Shown: piece by piece, positions 1-10,021 of the stretch | Numbering within the stretch: the first letter of the stretch is position 1 | Layout: each line of letters starts with the position of its first letter | NCBI GenBank assembly: GCA_002811645.1 | Contig: PDIP01000040.1 | Coordinates: 38,261-102,260, forward strand | Origin: Corallochytrium limacisporum | Taxonomy: Eukaryota > Opisthokonta | Length of the DNA: 64,000 nt | Reading direction: 5' to 3' | The notes under the pieces: model-generated | Told to the model about the DNA's origin: nothing | Databases searched by the model: none | Seen by the model: only the letters and a program-made list of their open reading frames with translations | Made by a program: the position numbers and the translations under genes

Positions 1-235
1 ACTCAATCATGATTAAAAAGAGTGATCGGGGTTCTCGTTTTCGTGCGATTTGTCTCATACTTAGGAGACAGAGGGTGGTACATCAAGAAAGCAATAAGTG
101 ATACTCTCGTTATCAGGACCCGAATGGTGGGATTGGTGTACACCGTTTGGTACAATGATCAAGTCATAGCGATATGAGGAAAAGAACGACTGCAATGCTC
201 GATAAAGAACATAAATTCAGATCAGAACATGTACT

Positions 236-2218
236 ATGGCGGATCAGCCGGTGAACAGACGGCTGTTTGTCATTTGGGTTCCAGACGATGATGAGGAACA
301 AGATCAGGCAAAGACGGATTCGCATACTTATATTGAGCGATTAGGAGGACTACAGAACATTGCAAATGCACACCGGCGTACCATTAGTGCAGCAGGGACC
401 GGAAACGTTTCACGGTTCCCATTGTCTGTCGACGGTGATGATGCACACGGCACGCACACACGGGTAGTGACCAGACACGAAGCAGCGCTCGAATACCAAC
501 CAATAGTGATTCTACGACTGTTGAATGGTGGATCTTCGACAGAATCACCCGAAATGATCGGCACTGCATGTCATACATACGTCCCGCGACCGAGACCACA
601 CATTGCGCTCGGAGCAGACGCGTTGGATCAGAGCCAACGGTCTGTGATCGAAGAGGCATTGACCAATCCTTCGCTTCACCGTCATCGACAGACCCTTAGT
701 ACAGCGTTTCCAACAGCGGTAGTGAGAGCACAAAACAGTGATGAGGGATCAGTCTTCTTGGCCCCCGGAGTCGATCGCTTGGATCACGTGCTCCGTGACT
801 GGGCCACGAGCAAGAGTGAAAGACATAGCCTCCTCGATGCTATAGGAGATGCTTTTCATGGCACTTCAAGTCGACCATTACACCCGCAGGTTGCAATTGA
901 ACGACTGGCCATGGAGATCAATCAACACTTCCGGCGGTCTGCATATCAGTCGGCTCCGACCAAGGATCCGCCAGTGTTGCGCCCACTGGTTACTCCACAA
1001 TATTTCAGCGAAACAACTCTTGCAGAGCGCAAGCGACGGACGGCTTCTGCCGCATCTGGCAATGGCAGCCTGCGGTCGCTCCGCGGCCTTGGGCCCACGA
1101 CCACCGAAACCGCGATCAAGCAGCGGCCTGCACTGCTCCTCACTGAACCCAACGAACATGCTGAATCGGTAGGGATAGTCAGTCTGCCTTTCGCAGCGCG
1201 TCGACGGCTTCGCACATTGAGCCCACTCTCTACTGGAAAAGAGCGAAAACTCTGGCACACCGATGCAGAAAGGAGCCTGGCAGCCGAGATAGATGCACTC
1301 TTTTTGAACCGTCCTATCTGGAGCGTACCAGCGCTGGCTTCAGTGATGAAGCTCAGCCCATCTCCGTCGTCATCATCCTCAGCATCTGCGAGGTCCATTG
1401 ATTACCACTTACTACGCCGTGCTCTCGCTGCAAAGTGCACCTTTCTCCCAGACGGACCCTGGGCAGGCTGTTGGTGCCGCAGAGGGCACGATCCATGCCA
1501 GAGTCCCGAGTCGCGTTGGTTCCAAACTGTCTGTTTCCGGCCCCCACCACACTCAGCCAAAAGCGCACGGGCGGCGCGGCAATGGGAGCAGAGTGCTGTG
1601 AAGAAAGGGAGGCGCTCATCACCGTCGTCAAAGTCGAAGAAAACATCTCGGCCATCGCTACAGTCATCGCTGCAGGAGCTGATCGAGTCCGACCCACCTC
1701 ATGTTTTCGCCCAAACGGCGAGACAGAAGCATTCCGAAACGGCACGGGTCTTTCAAGTCGTCGACATCGACGTCGCTTCGTTGCGTGCATGGATCGAAGA
1801 GCAGCCAATGACCGCGCGTCCACAACTGAATGGCAGCTCTGACGGTTGGTTCGAACGCGGTTTCATTACCGCACTGCGGCTGCGTATGGAGGCGTACGTC
1901 GACGCTTGGCGCCAGGGCCAAGCGGAACCCGAGGGTCTGTCAGTGACCACTGAAGCCACACGTGCGGGCGGTGTAACCACGGCCGACGATCCAGGTCCGC
2001 AGGAGCCTCCCACTAAGAAACGACGGACCGCGGCCCGTGAGGCTCCACCCAAATCATCTGCGGTACCCACAGAAGAAGCTTCTGCATTCTTGGAAGGCCT
2101 AGTTGGGGTTGAAGGGTTTGCTTTATTGGACGACGAAGATGACGAAGATGACGACGTCAATGAAAATGAGGAGAACGAGGAGGACAACGATGATGACGTA
2201 GAAGAGAGGCCAGTGTGA
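236..2218 (+). CDS. GTF3C5: GTF3C5-like subunit of RNA polymerase III factor TFIIIC
   Basis: 660-residue protein, probably the homologue of TFIIIC subunit 5 (human GTF3C5, yeast Tfc1/tau95), which helps TFIIIC bind the A box of tRNA genes and recruit TFIIIB. Seen: an N-terminal segment (about 9-95) that starts with a hydrophobic strand and ends a predicted helix in ERLGG, as in the family's dimerisation barrel. A central block has RPIWS near residue 359, then DGPWAGCW near 406 and a nearby GHDP. In the family this region reads roughly RPIWSR, then a GPW motif, then GYDP. The last 30 residues are almost all Asp/Glu, a typical GTF3C5 acidic tail. The middle is Ser-rich and poorly conserved. The first in-frame ATG fits. 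It converges on the DNAL1 pseudogene 125 bp away. The family call rests on spaced motifs, so confidence is moderate. Confidence 0.72.
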   Translation: MADQPVNRRLFVIWVPDDDEEQDQAKTDSHTYIERLGGLQNIANAHRRTISAAGTGNVSRFPLSVDGDDAHGTHTRVVTRHEAALEYQPIVILRLLNGGSSTESPEMIGTACHTYVPRPRPHIALGADALDQSQRSVIEEALTNPSLHRHRQTLSTAFPTAVVRAQNSDEGSVFLAPGVDRLDHVLRDWATSKSERHSLLDAIGDAFHGTSSRPLHPQVAIERLAMEINQHFRRSAYQSAPTKDPPVLRPLVTPQYFSETTLAERKRRTASAASGNGSLRSLRGLGPTTTETAIKQRPALLLTEPNEHAESVGIVSLPFAARRRLRTLSPLSTGKERKLWHTDAERSLAAEIDALFLNRPIWSVPALASVMKLSPSPSSSSSASARSIDYHLLRRALAAKCTFLPDGPWAGCWCRRGHDPCQSPESRWFQTVCFRPPPHSAKSARAARQWEQSAVKKGRRSSPSSKSKKTSRPSLQSSLQELIESDPPHVFAQTARQKHSETARVFQVVDIDVASLRAWIEEQPMTARPQLNGSSDGWFERGFITALRLRMEAYVDAWRQGQAEPEGLSVTTEATRAGGVTTADDPGPQEPPTKKRRTAAREAPPKSSAVPTEEASAFLEGLVGVEGFALLDDEDDEDDDVNENEENEEDNDDDVEERPV

Positions 2219-2343
2219 GACACAAAGATGACAATGGAGGCTCTGTATGAGTCTGGAGAAAGGATTTCTACTTGTTTGCTTGTTGAATGCGCCCCAGTGT
2301 ATCTAAACTGACTGGAAAGCTCATCTCCCGGAGAACTGTCTGC

Positions 2344-2917
2344 TTAACCACCGCCACCTTCCTCGTCCTCATCCTTCACAATTGGCAAACCATCGATTGT
2401 CTTCAATTGCGGCAGACATTTTCGATATCTCCGCGAGATAACTCTCCTGATCACCCTCATGCTTGTCACAGATCGGGGTTCCCTGCAGCAACAACTCTGT
2501 CAATTTCGGCATCTCTGCCAAGATTTCAATTTCGTCCCAGTCCTTGATATGTAGAGCACCTTAAGGTTCTTCAGGACCTGCACACCGCGCAGGCGCTCAT
2601 TGTTGTTGTAGCTGACCCATAGTTCCTCGAGGTTCTCTGCCAAAGGTTCCAGGCCCTCAAGCTTCTTTATGTTATTGCGACTCAACGAAAGAATTTTCAG
2701 ATTGGATAATCCGTTCAATTGCTGATTTTTGCGATGGCATTTGTTGACAGCGCCAATCTCTCGCATGCTGTAAGGCTTCCCAAGGCGGCATCCATTTTTT
2801 TTCGATCGGAGGCAGCTGCATATAGAGCTTGATTTCCTACGCTTTTGCAATATCCTCTCCCTCGTTGGCCTCTTGCCATGCAGCTAACGCGTCCTTGATA
2901 GTCGTGCCCTTCGACAT
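2344..2917 (-). pseudogene. DNAL1: Broken copy of axonemal outer-arm dynein light chain 1 (DNAL1/LC1)
   Basis: Reading the minus strand from an ATG at 2917 and following the protein across frames gives nearly the whole leucine-rich-repeat light chain 1 of the outer dynein arm, which binds the motor head of the gamma heavy chain. Recognisable pieces in order: [102 protein letters not shown], and a tail like LPQLKTIDGLPIVKDEDEE ending at TAA. Breaks: an in-frame TAG before EIKLY; an A8 run that adds two bases; a one-base loss after AKISN; about 13 bases missing after VLYIS; and one inserted T before LPQLK. Neighbouring genes are long and intact, so sequencing error is unlikely to explain five hits here. 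No GT-AG intron can restore the frame at these points. Confidence 0.9.
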
Positions 2918-5900
2918 TACTCGGGGGTTCCCTTGTGTTTCTGAGATTATTCTTACTGAGTCTTCCCCAACCAGGATCCCGAACGGACCGGACTAGGTGC
3001 TTCTTGTCAACACCAATTGAGATCACTTCCTTGCGTTCACATTTTTTGAACGACATGCAGCGATTCTGGTATCTGACATAGCTGTTTCTATTCAATTGTA
3101 TATTCCATAACCATTCCTTTGTCGTACTGGTCATCCCTCGAATGGCGACGAACCTGTGTTCACCAGGAAATCCACACCCAGGTCCCGTTTATGTGGGGGG
3201 AAAGGGTGTGTCCCTACGCCCAACGGAGGTCAGCCGCCCCCGAGGGGGGGGGAGTCCAAGCCAGAAAAAAGAAGGCAAGGGGCCCCTACGCAAAGTTATC
3301 ACCGGCGCCCCGCTACGGTGAATATTTGCTAATGCGCGAGTGCGGAAACTCGAGAACTGTGGCTCCTGGTTGCTTGGGGGGGGGAACCGGCCGTACGCAC
3401 GCGGCTTAACGCGGTGAAGAAGTGGGTGCATGTTCAGTGTCGATTTCCAGGGTGCAATAAATGGGAACCCGGATCACACATCTTGACATTGTTGTGAACT
3501 ATTCCAATGTACCATACCAAGGGTCTCAGCCGGAATGGCAAACGGCCACTCTCTGGACGCCACTGGAAAGGAGTTGCATTGGAACGTTGCATATGCGGGC
3601 GATGTGAGTCAGGAACGACAGCAAGGCCAATGAGTGAGTTTGGTCGATTCTGCCTTACCGAGACAATGAAAGAAACGATTGAGACCTGTGATCTGCCTAA
3701 GGCTAAATGTGTCCTATGCCATGTAGCACTGCTGTGTATAGAGTCAGCAAAGATGGAACCTGGTTGAATTGTATTGAAGGGGTTACCTTTGAAGGTGCTA
3801 CCAGTGGAAATCTGGTCGCACTTCACAGGCCTCAACTTTGCAGGGTAGACAATTGGTATAGTATGATGGAGAGACTGCCTGTGACAGCGATAAGATATTC
3901 GCCATCGACGGCTCTCACAGATTCGTGGAGATTAAGGTCCTTGCTGCACAGTAAGACTAGATCATCATAACAGGATCGTAATCGGCCTGATGATTCAGGA
4001 GTAGGCATGTTGCCCAGTGACCAGAGAACATCCACAAACGAACGTACTTAACCCTTTCGTTGATTACCGACGACAACACAACAAAGCTTCCCGTATCTCT
4101 GCATCCCTATCTGATACTTCTGGTCCTGTCTATAGCATTCAGGACTCCCGTTAGACCTGGTGTCTGTCGGCAAGACTCACTGCTGAGGGCGGAGCGTGAA
4201 GCTTTCCAAGTCCTGTGTTATGAACAAGACCTCAAGTCGGGCTACTGTATCCCGAAAGAATGGTCACAGAGACTGCCCAGTGTCGAGGCAGAACTTCCAG
4301 CTCCGTATGCGGGCCACATTGTTCGTAGTTTGAAAGAACGGAGCAATGAAACTCTTAGGTTTCACAACCAATACCGTGCATGATGATAGGGATTCTGCAG
4401 GACTATCAGTCCTGATTAAATCAATATAGTGTATCAGGGAATATTATGTCAACTATAGACAATTCTGTAAACCACTTGGTATTCCCCAGAAATCACCGCC
4501 TCCCTATACGCCCAAGAACCATGTTTCAACTACTCCCCCCTTGCACACGCGCCGAACGGTTAGGGGGCACCGTGGTACCTCCTCCGCCCGGCTAGAGAAT
4601 AACCTCTTTTGCAATAAACTTATCGAGTGATACGCCCCTGTCGTGCTCATTCAGACCGGCAGGAATCCTAAATTTATCTCTCGGCCAGTTTGCGAACACA
4701 CGCGGATCTTCGGTGAACGGGAAGGAGAGGGCATTCGCCCCCGTTCCTGGCGAAATGCACTCCACCTCCCACTATTGCCGTAACATGGGGCAAGGGCTGA
4801 TATTCTGGGGCGGGAGGGAAATTCTATGAGCAACGAATGCATTTGAAAACCTAAAGAAGGCGGTGCTAAACCCTTGCCCCAGACATCCGCTATTGGTGCC
4901 CTTGTGAATGTTCCCGGGAAAGGGGGACGTCCAGACATATATAGCCTTGCCCCCTGACGCTGACCTTGCCCCTGACCCTGCCAGTGACCCTGATCATCGT
5001 CGTTTACTGTTACCGTAGGGCCTCGAAAAGACTATTCAAAGACTATTCGCTGTTTATGGAGAGGTCATGGTCTCGGCCACGCATTTCTTTCCCGTTGCAA
5101 AGTTCCGAACCTGGTGTAACCCAGGAATCCTCAGGACATACAGCTTGTCATCGGACGGGGGACACCTTCTAGTGCGAGCACTGAATGGAAGAGGGATTGA
5201 TTTGTACCACGTGGGCAGTCCAGGTTCAGTCCAGGTATTTGGCTGAGACTCTGCGAGAGTGGTACGGCGCAGGTATCGGACATTACTTTGAATGCCAGGT
5301 GCAGGGTGACTTGACCTTCAACGGACATCAGTTCATAGCCCTTTTCCGGGGCATTGAATAAGCTTAACTTTGAGAGAAGTTGCCCTACAATCTATGGTAA
5401 ACACCTGCGCTAGTGTATCTCAGGCTGCGTCTTGTGCAATTGCTACGCAAGGGCACGGGTGCGCACGGAAGCAGGAACAGAAAGTGCCGACCCTGCCAGG
5501 ATACCCTAGCCCCTTAGCATATACATAATTTTGGACCGCCGTGGTCCATCCGGTTTGATGCGATCGCAAAGGAGTCTGCAACGAAATTCCAGGCAATCTA
5601 CGATGGAGCGCCAATGGAGCAGGGGCTGCTGACTGGCAGTGTGACTGGTGCGACGTCGAGCCTGGGCGTGTCCAAGAATCGAGTACATTCACTATAAAAA
5701 TTCGAAAACACAGCGGGATACTTGTTTCAGCGTGAATCAAACCTTGACGAAAGCAGACGCACCTCCTGTGCATATTTTCGGCAACACAAATGCCATCCCG
5801 GGCCCAACGTTGCTTTGAGCAACGTTGGGCCACCTAGCTGAGACACTGGTGAAATTGGGAGCCGGTCAAGCACTGATCGCAATACTTCTATACGCCTTCC

Positions 5901-6975
5901 ACGGGAGGATATTACTGTATCAGATAAACACGCTTCCTGGAGTCAGAAAATGATCAACAGTGTACACCGGGCTCTGCGACCTAGAAACAGGGAGAGGGGG
6001 GGAAAGGTGGCAAGGGGGTGGGGGAACGGACAGCCGAGTGTACTCAACTGTTCTTGGCTTGTGAACCTCATCGGCATCTCCAGGAACACCTTCAGAAGCA
6101 CCTCTGTAAGGAGGGAGTCATGCCCGGAGCACATGAAATAGACCCTAGTGCCGCTAGTTTGATTGAAACCGTATATGTACTCGTACTTTTCTCCTGGCAG
6201 CACGTCTCAGCCCCCAGATGTGGATCTGCATCGAAGACTCCACACCTGGAAAGGCAACGAAAACAATGGAGAACAGCGCTACTCTGCCTGCTGGCTTCAA
6301 TGAGCCATTTATATGCTGTATGCCACTACAATTGGACCGAGCTACTCGTGTTGACATGTAGTCGATGTGTCATCGTGGTCCGTGGGTGTGAACTGTGGCG
6401 GTTGATGCGCAGACGTTTTATTGCTACACTGGAAGCGCTCAAGCACCGCTCAAGCACGGTACTACAACTGGGAGCACTGGGGCATGTATGATATTGGGCC
6501 GTCAATTCCTGCGGCCGCTTCTGCTGTTGCGGTGCTTGTGTCTGCAAGGTTAAACTATGAGTCCCTAATGCTCCTCTACCACGTAGATGTTCTAAAGCTA
6601 TGCACGTCACCATAGGAATTGTACACAAAGCTGCACACGGAGCACAACTGCAAGGAGGACGTCATGCCCAGAGCACAAGGGAGCATAAGGCCAAGTTTGG
6701 CCTCACATGGGACAGCATGGTTGCAGTGCGTCGTGACGGCACGTCAGTGCCCCCTCAGAATGGAGTTCACCTGAAGAAACCAACCAAGAAAGGCCAAGCA
6801 TGCGATAGCCCACAGACGAGTCCGTCGGTATCGATTGTGATGAGTGTGTACAGAAACCTTCGTATCATGATCTAAGCATGGACATCGAACAGGTATTTAT
6901 TGGGGTTGGGATCAGTACCGACACGTCGATTATCAGAGGCAAGCAAACACGTCTGAAATCCAATCACGTACCACA
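2918..6975. other. 4-kb region without a credible gene
   Basis: No frame here gives a protein I recognise, and all open frames are short (at most 157 codons) and unlike their neighbours in composition. Contents seen: a degenerate CTGACC-type repeat (about 4950-4995), G- and C-runs at 3190-3390, a perfect inverted repeat at 5801-5831, and two diverged copies of a short stretch (about 6085-6135 and 6625-6680). Short translated snippets between 3780 and 5340 look vaguely like WD-repeat strands (for example SGNLVALH, GPVYSI, GRGIDLYHV), but in different frames and broken by stops. It may be a graveyard of decayed genes next to the DNAL1 pseudogene; this is inference. Confidence 0.5.
5801..5831. 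repeat. Perfect 14-bp inverted repeat with 3-nt loop
   Basis: The left arm GGCCCAACGTTGCT and the right arm AGCAACGTTGGGCC are exact reverse complements separated by TTG. The flanking bases do not pair. As RNA or single-stranded DNA this is a very stable hairpin. It lies in a gene-free region and no mobile-element ends were recognised around it. Confidence 0.9.
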
Positions 6976-7737
6976 ATGCAACTCACTGGAATCTTTGCCT
7001 CTCTTGTCTTGGCCACTTCGGCAATGGCTCAAACTGCTGGCAGATCTTTTGATCTGGTCTTCAATGTCGGTCCAGGACCTCGGCATGGTTGTGATGCAGA
7101 TTTCGGCCATGGAGGAGTCACTGGTGAGGACATCATCACCGTTGCTGCAAGTGACTACCCCGCCTGGGGCGGCTTTACTGTCGATGTCTACAATCTTGCC
7201 CGTGCTCGCAAGTACTTCTACGACCAGGGCTTCGGTGCTGGCAAGTACGGTCACGTCGGTGGCATTGTCAACCCCCAGACCCTCTACGCGCAAACCGTAG
7301 AATCCACATCCAACAATGACTACAGCCTCGCCCTCTTCACCCATGACGTATTGACCACGGATGCGGGCGTGCCCCACCCTATCGTTCAGAGCGCCAGCGA
7401 TTCCAAGGATGCCTACTTCATTGCATTCAGCCTGCCTGTGGACACTGATCAAATCAAGGAAGCAAACTACCGGTCCTGCAAACCCTACCACAGCAAGACT
7501 CTCTACAGGTCTTCCATTGCTTACATCAACATCCCCACGAATGCAAGCACCTTTAACGTCTCCTGCAAGAGTGTCGATATGGATGATGGCAGCCGTACCC
7601 TGCAGGACCCCACAGCCTGTGTCAATGCCATTCTCAACCGCATGGAGGGCGCTTTCTGCAATGATAACCCAGTAGGTTACTCCACCAACACCAGACTGGA
7701 GACGTGCCACTCTTTCACTAACTTCAGACTGCACTAA
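6976..7737 (+). CDS. Orphan secreted protein
   Basis: 253 residues with a clear N-terminal signal peptide (hydrophobic LTGIFASLVLATSAMA, cleavage likely after about residue 18). The mature protein is Gly- and Asp-rich at its start, has six cysteines that could form disulfides, and has N-glycosylation sequons at NAS and NVS near residues 193-199. There is no transmembrane segment or GPI-type tail. I do not recognise the family, and no catalytic motif is evident. Composition and codon regularity look like a real gene, and third positions favour C/G. It starts at the first ATG, followed directly by the signal sequence. It is expected to be exported or vacuolar. Confidence 0.7.
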   Translation: MQLTGIFASLVLATSAMAQTAGRSFDLVFNVGPGPRHGCDADFGHGGVTGEDIITVAASDYPAWGGFTVDVYNLARARKYFYDQGFGAGKYGHVGGIVNPQTLYAQTVESTSNNDYSLALFTHDVLTTDAGVPHPIVQSASDSKDAYFIAFSLPVDTDQIKEANYRSCKPYHSKTLYRSSIAYINIPTNASTFNVSCKSVDMDDGSRTLQDPTACVNAILNRMEGAFCNDNPVGYSTNTRLETCHSFTNFRLH

Positions 7738-8281
7738 TCGCATCATGCGCATGCACTCTTCTGCCCTAGATGCATACTTCGCTCAGCGTTCCCTCTTTTT
7801 TTTTTTGGTGTGGGCGAGGTGTTTGGCCAGGTCTGGATAGACAAGAACAGAAGTCCTTCGTTCTAACATGGTCAGACCCCTCGAAAGCCTGTTCCAGTCG
7901 TTTTTCTTTTGGGGTGGAGTTCTCTATTCCTGTTGCCGTATCCTCCGACGAAAGCAATTTTGCAGTTCGGAGAATAAGATGTTCATGAATTAAAAAGACA
8001 TGTCCCATTTGATCTTTCCGGTTTTCACTCAGTCCCCCCGTCGCCATTTCGACCTCGGCGCAGGCAGAGGTCAGAGATAGGTGGCTACCTGCGCTTCTGA
8101 TAGGTTGCCACGCTCGCCTCCAGAGGCACCTTCTTTTACAGCCACGAACAAAAAGTATTGAACGAAGAAGGTCTAGTATAACGCCTACAGAAAAGATATA
8201 TTTAGCATGGGAACATAGTGTACGGTGGTAACCAGGAACGCAGATGCAAATTGAGCTAAGGGTTATTATTCAATTGCTCGC
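7738..8281. other. Convergent intergenic region, nothing recognised
   Basis: This lies between the 3' ends of the secreted-protein gene and the RAP-domain gene. It contains a T10 tract near 7796. No ORF with a recognisable product, tRNA or repeat was seen. It probably holds both 3' UTRs. Confidence 0.5.
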
Positions 8282-10021
8282 TCAAGCACTGGCAGCTTTT
8301 TCGTCGGCTTGTTGCTCGGATAATACTGTAGGCGGCTCGTAGTAGTTCGGCAACGGCGGAGCACCGGCTAGCTGTTCCTTCAGGAAGTAGCTAATCTCAC
8401 TGTTGCTGCCCATGCGGTTCGCGACGTCGGCGTTCAGACACCGCACGACGCGCCAGCCGAGCTTAGTGACGATGCGGTCACGCAATACGTCCTTGGCACG
8501 CAGTGTATAGCCCGGGCGCCAGTAGTGCATATCACTATCTAGCTCAAGGTTGATCTTGGAGTCGTGGAAGGCAAAGTCCAGGAAAATACCGAAACCGACA
8601 TGATGCTCAACCTTCACTGGCATGCCAATGATGGCAGCCAGACGCTGAGCGTACGGACTGATCACGCGCGATGCAGGGTTCTCCTGGATGGTACAGTCAA
8701 TGCTCAGTCCGTCTGTAGGCAGGTCTAACTGGGCAAATTCATGTGGGAAACACTGCAGAGCCGCAAGCATGAGCTGCGTGTTGCTGCCATGCACAACCTT
8801 GACCCGACCATCATCATCAGTGGGTAGCGTGGACAGCCAATCCGACATAATATCCTTTGGAATTGTATCACTTTTCTGCATAAGAACGCACGCCAGTAGA
8901 CTGTCACGTAGCATGGCGCTCTTGCTCTGACTCTGGCTCTTGTCTTCGCGAAAATCATTTTCCATTTGTTCCGCATCAATAGCCTTGTAGACGTGCGTCA
9001 GCAGGCCGCTTGAAATCTCGTCCTTGGCCTGCGCGCTTAGCACCGTAGACAGATTGCCGAGGGTCGATGCGAATTGATTAAATGAGCATCCGGTGGTACG
9101 TGCTGCCATTTCCCGCACGTTCAGATCCTCCATGAGGTTCTTAAAGTTGAAAAGGTCCAGTCCACCCTCAGGTAGTAGACCCTCGAGGGCATGGAGGTAT
9201 ATGTTCGCAACTTGCTTGCCGGGTTCGGTCAATTTTGTGGCAAAGGACTTGTCCTCAGCCTCTCGACGCTTAAAGGAGGAGGTCAGGAGATCTTCCAGTC
9301 TGGTTCCTGGCCGGGTCTCTGCGGTACCCTGGATCTTGCGATCAGAACTAGCTTTGGACCCTGGGATGCGTTTGAGAATGTCAGCAAGACGGTCGCTCGC
9401 CTGGCTACCTCGTTGTGGATCCTGGACCTTGCTTCCCAAATCACGCATGCCACCCTTTTGCTTCTGGCTGTCCTGCTGCCGCTGTTGCCTGCGTTCACCA
9501 CGTTGCTGCTGCTGCTGCCTGCGTTCGCTACGTTGCTGTTGTCCATCACGGCGGTCTCTACGTTGGCGGTTCTGCCGCAGATCACTGTCTCGAGGTTGCT
9601 TCTGGCGCCTATCACTGCGCTGCAGCTGCTGCAGCTGCTGCTGCTGCTGCTGTCCGTCACGACGATCTCTACGTTGGCGGTTCTGCTGCTGACCATCTTT
9701 TCGTTGACCTCCGCGATCATCTTGCTTCTGAATGCGACTCGCATGTTGTTCCTGAGTTTGGTCACTACCGGCACGGCGCTGACGCTCCTCAGGTTTCTGC
9801 TGCTGGCCCTGTTTTGCTCTGACCCCGTCTCGGATGGGTCTGACCTCGCTTTCTGGACGTTTATCGAAGCCTTTCGATTTATTCCCACTGTTTCCAGCGC
9901 TGCTATCTGTGGAATAAAATGCGAATCGTTGCGAAATCTGCACGCCTACCGCCCTCACAGGAGTAGCGTTTGACTGTGCTGATAATGTGCGTGGCACACG
10001 CAACAAACTAGTCCTATACAT
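8282..10021 (-). CDS. Mitochondrial RAP-domain RNA-binding protein
   Basis: 579 residues. The N-terminus is Arg/Ser/Thr-rich without acidic residues for about 35 residues, like a mitochondrial presequence. Residues about 60-215 are extremely rich in Gln, Arg and Asp, with a motif of the type RQRRDRRDGQQQ occurring more than once. The middle (about 240-450) is helical, as in FASTK-type or octotricopeptide proteins. The C-terminus (about 467-530) is a RAP domain, with FLDFAFHDSKINLELDSD, a W-containing turn and LGWRVVRC as landmarks. RAP proteins process or stabilise organellar RNA; the domain resembles a restriction-endonuclease-like fold. I infer a role in mitochondrial RNA metabolism. The paralogue type is not resolved. 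Confidence 0.85.
   Translation of the reverse strand: MYRTSLLRVPRTLSAQSNATPVRAVGVQISQRFAFYSTDSSAGNSGNKSKGFDKRPESEVRPIRDGVRAKQGQQQKPEERQRRAGSDQTQEQHASRIQKQDDRGGQRKDGQQQNRQRRDRRDGQQQQQQLQQLQRSDRRQKQPRDSDLRQNRQRRDRRDGQQQRSERRQQQQQRGERRQQRQQDSQKQKGGMRDLGSKVQDPQRGSQASDRLADILKRIPGSKASSDRKIQGTAETRPGTRLEDLLTSSFKRREAEDKSFATKLTEPGKQVANIYLHALEGLLPEGGLDLFNFKNLMEDLNVREMAARTTGCSFNQFASTLGNLSTVLSAQAKDEISSGLLTHVYKAIDAEQMENDFREDKSQSQSKSAMLRDSLLACVLMQKSDTIPKDIMSDWLSTLPTDDDGRVKVVHGSNTQLMLAALQCFPHEFAQLDLPTDGLSIDCTIQENPASRVISPYAQRLAAIIGMPVKVEHHVGFGIFLDFAFHDSKINLELDSDMHYWRPGYTLRAKDVLRDRIVTKLGWRVVRCLNADVANRMGSNSEISYFLKEQLAGAPPLPNYYEPPTVLSEQQADEKAASA
9470..9700. repeat. CTG/CAG-rich triplet repeat inside the RAP gene
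   Basis: The strand complementary to the gene carries interrupted runs of CTG (for example 9504-9517 and 9620-9651) plus two near copies of a longer unit around 9541-9590 and 9651-9695. They encode poly-Gln blocks and repeated RRDRRDGQQQ in the disordered N-terminal part. The unit length keeps the frame. Confidence 0.8.

Noticed and set aside
2344-2917. Introns as an explanation for the DNAL1 frame changes
   Set aside because: The shifts are by one or two bases, or a gap of about 13 bases, with no GT-AG pair that could remove them; an in-frame stop is also present.
4060-4383. 107-codon plus-strand frame in the gene desert
   Set aside because: Starts with a hydrophobic stretch but lacks any family match; adjacent frames look equally plausible, so no CDS is called.
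6018-6491. 157-codon plus-strand frame
   Set aside because: Low confidence composition, no motif, overlapped by frames of similar quality on both strands.
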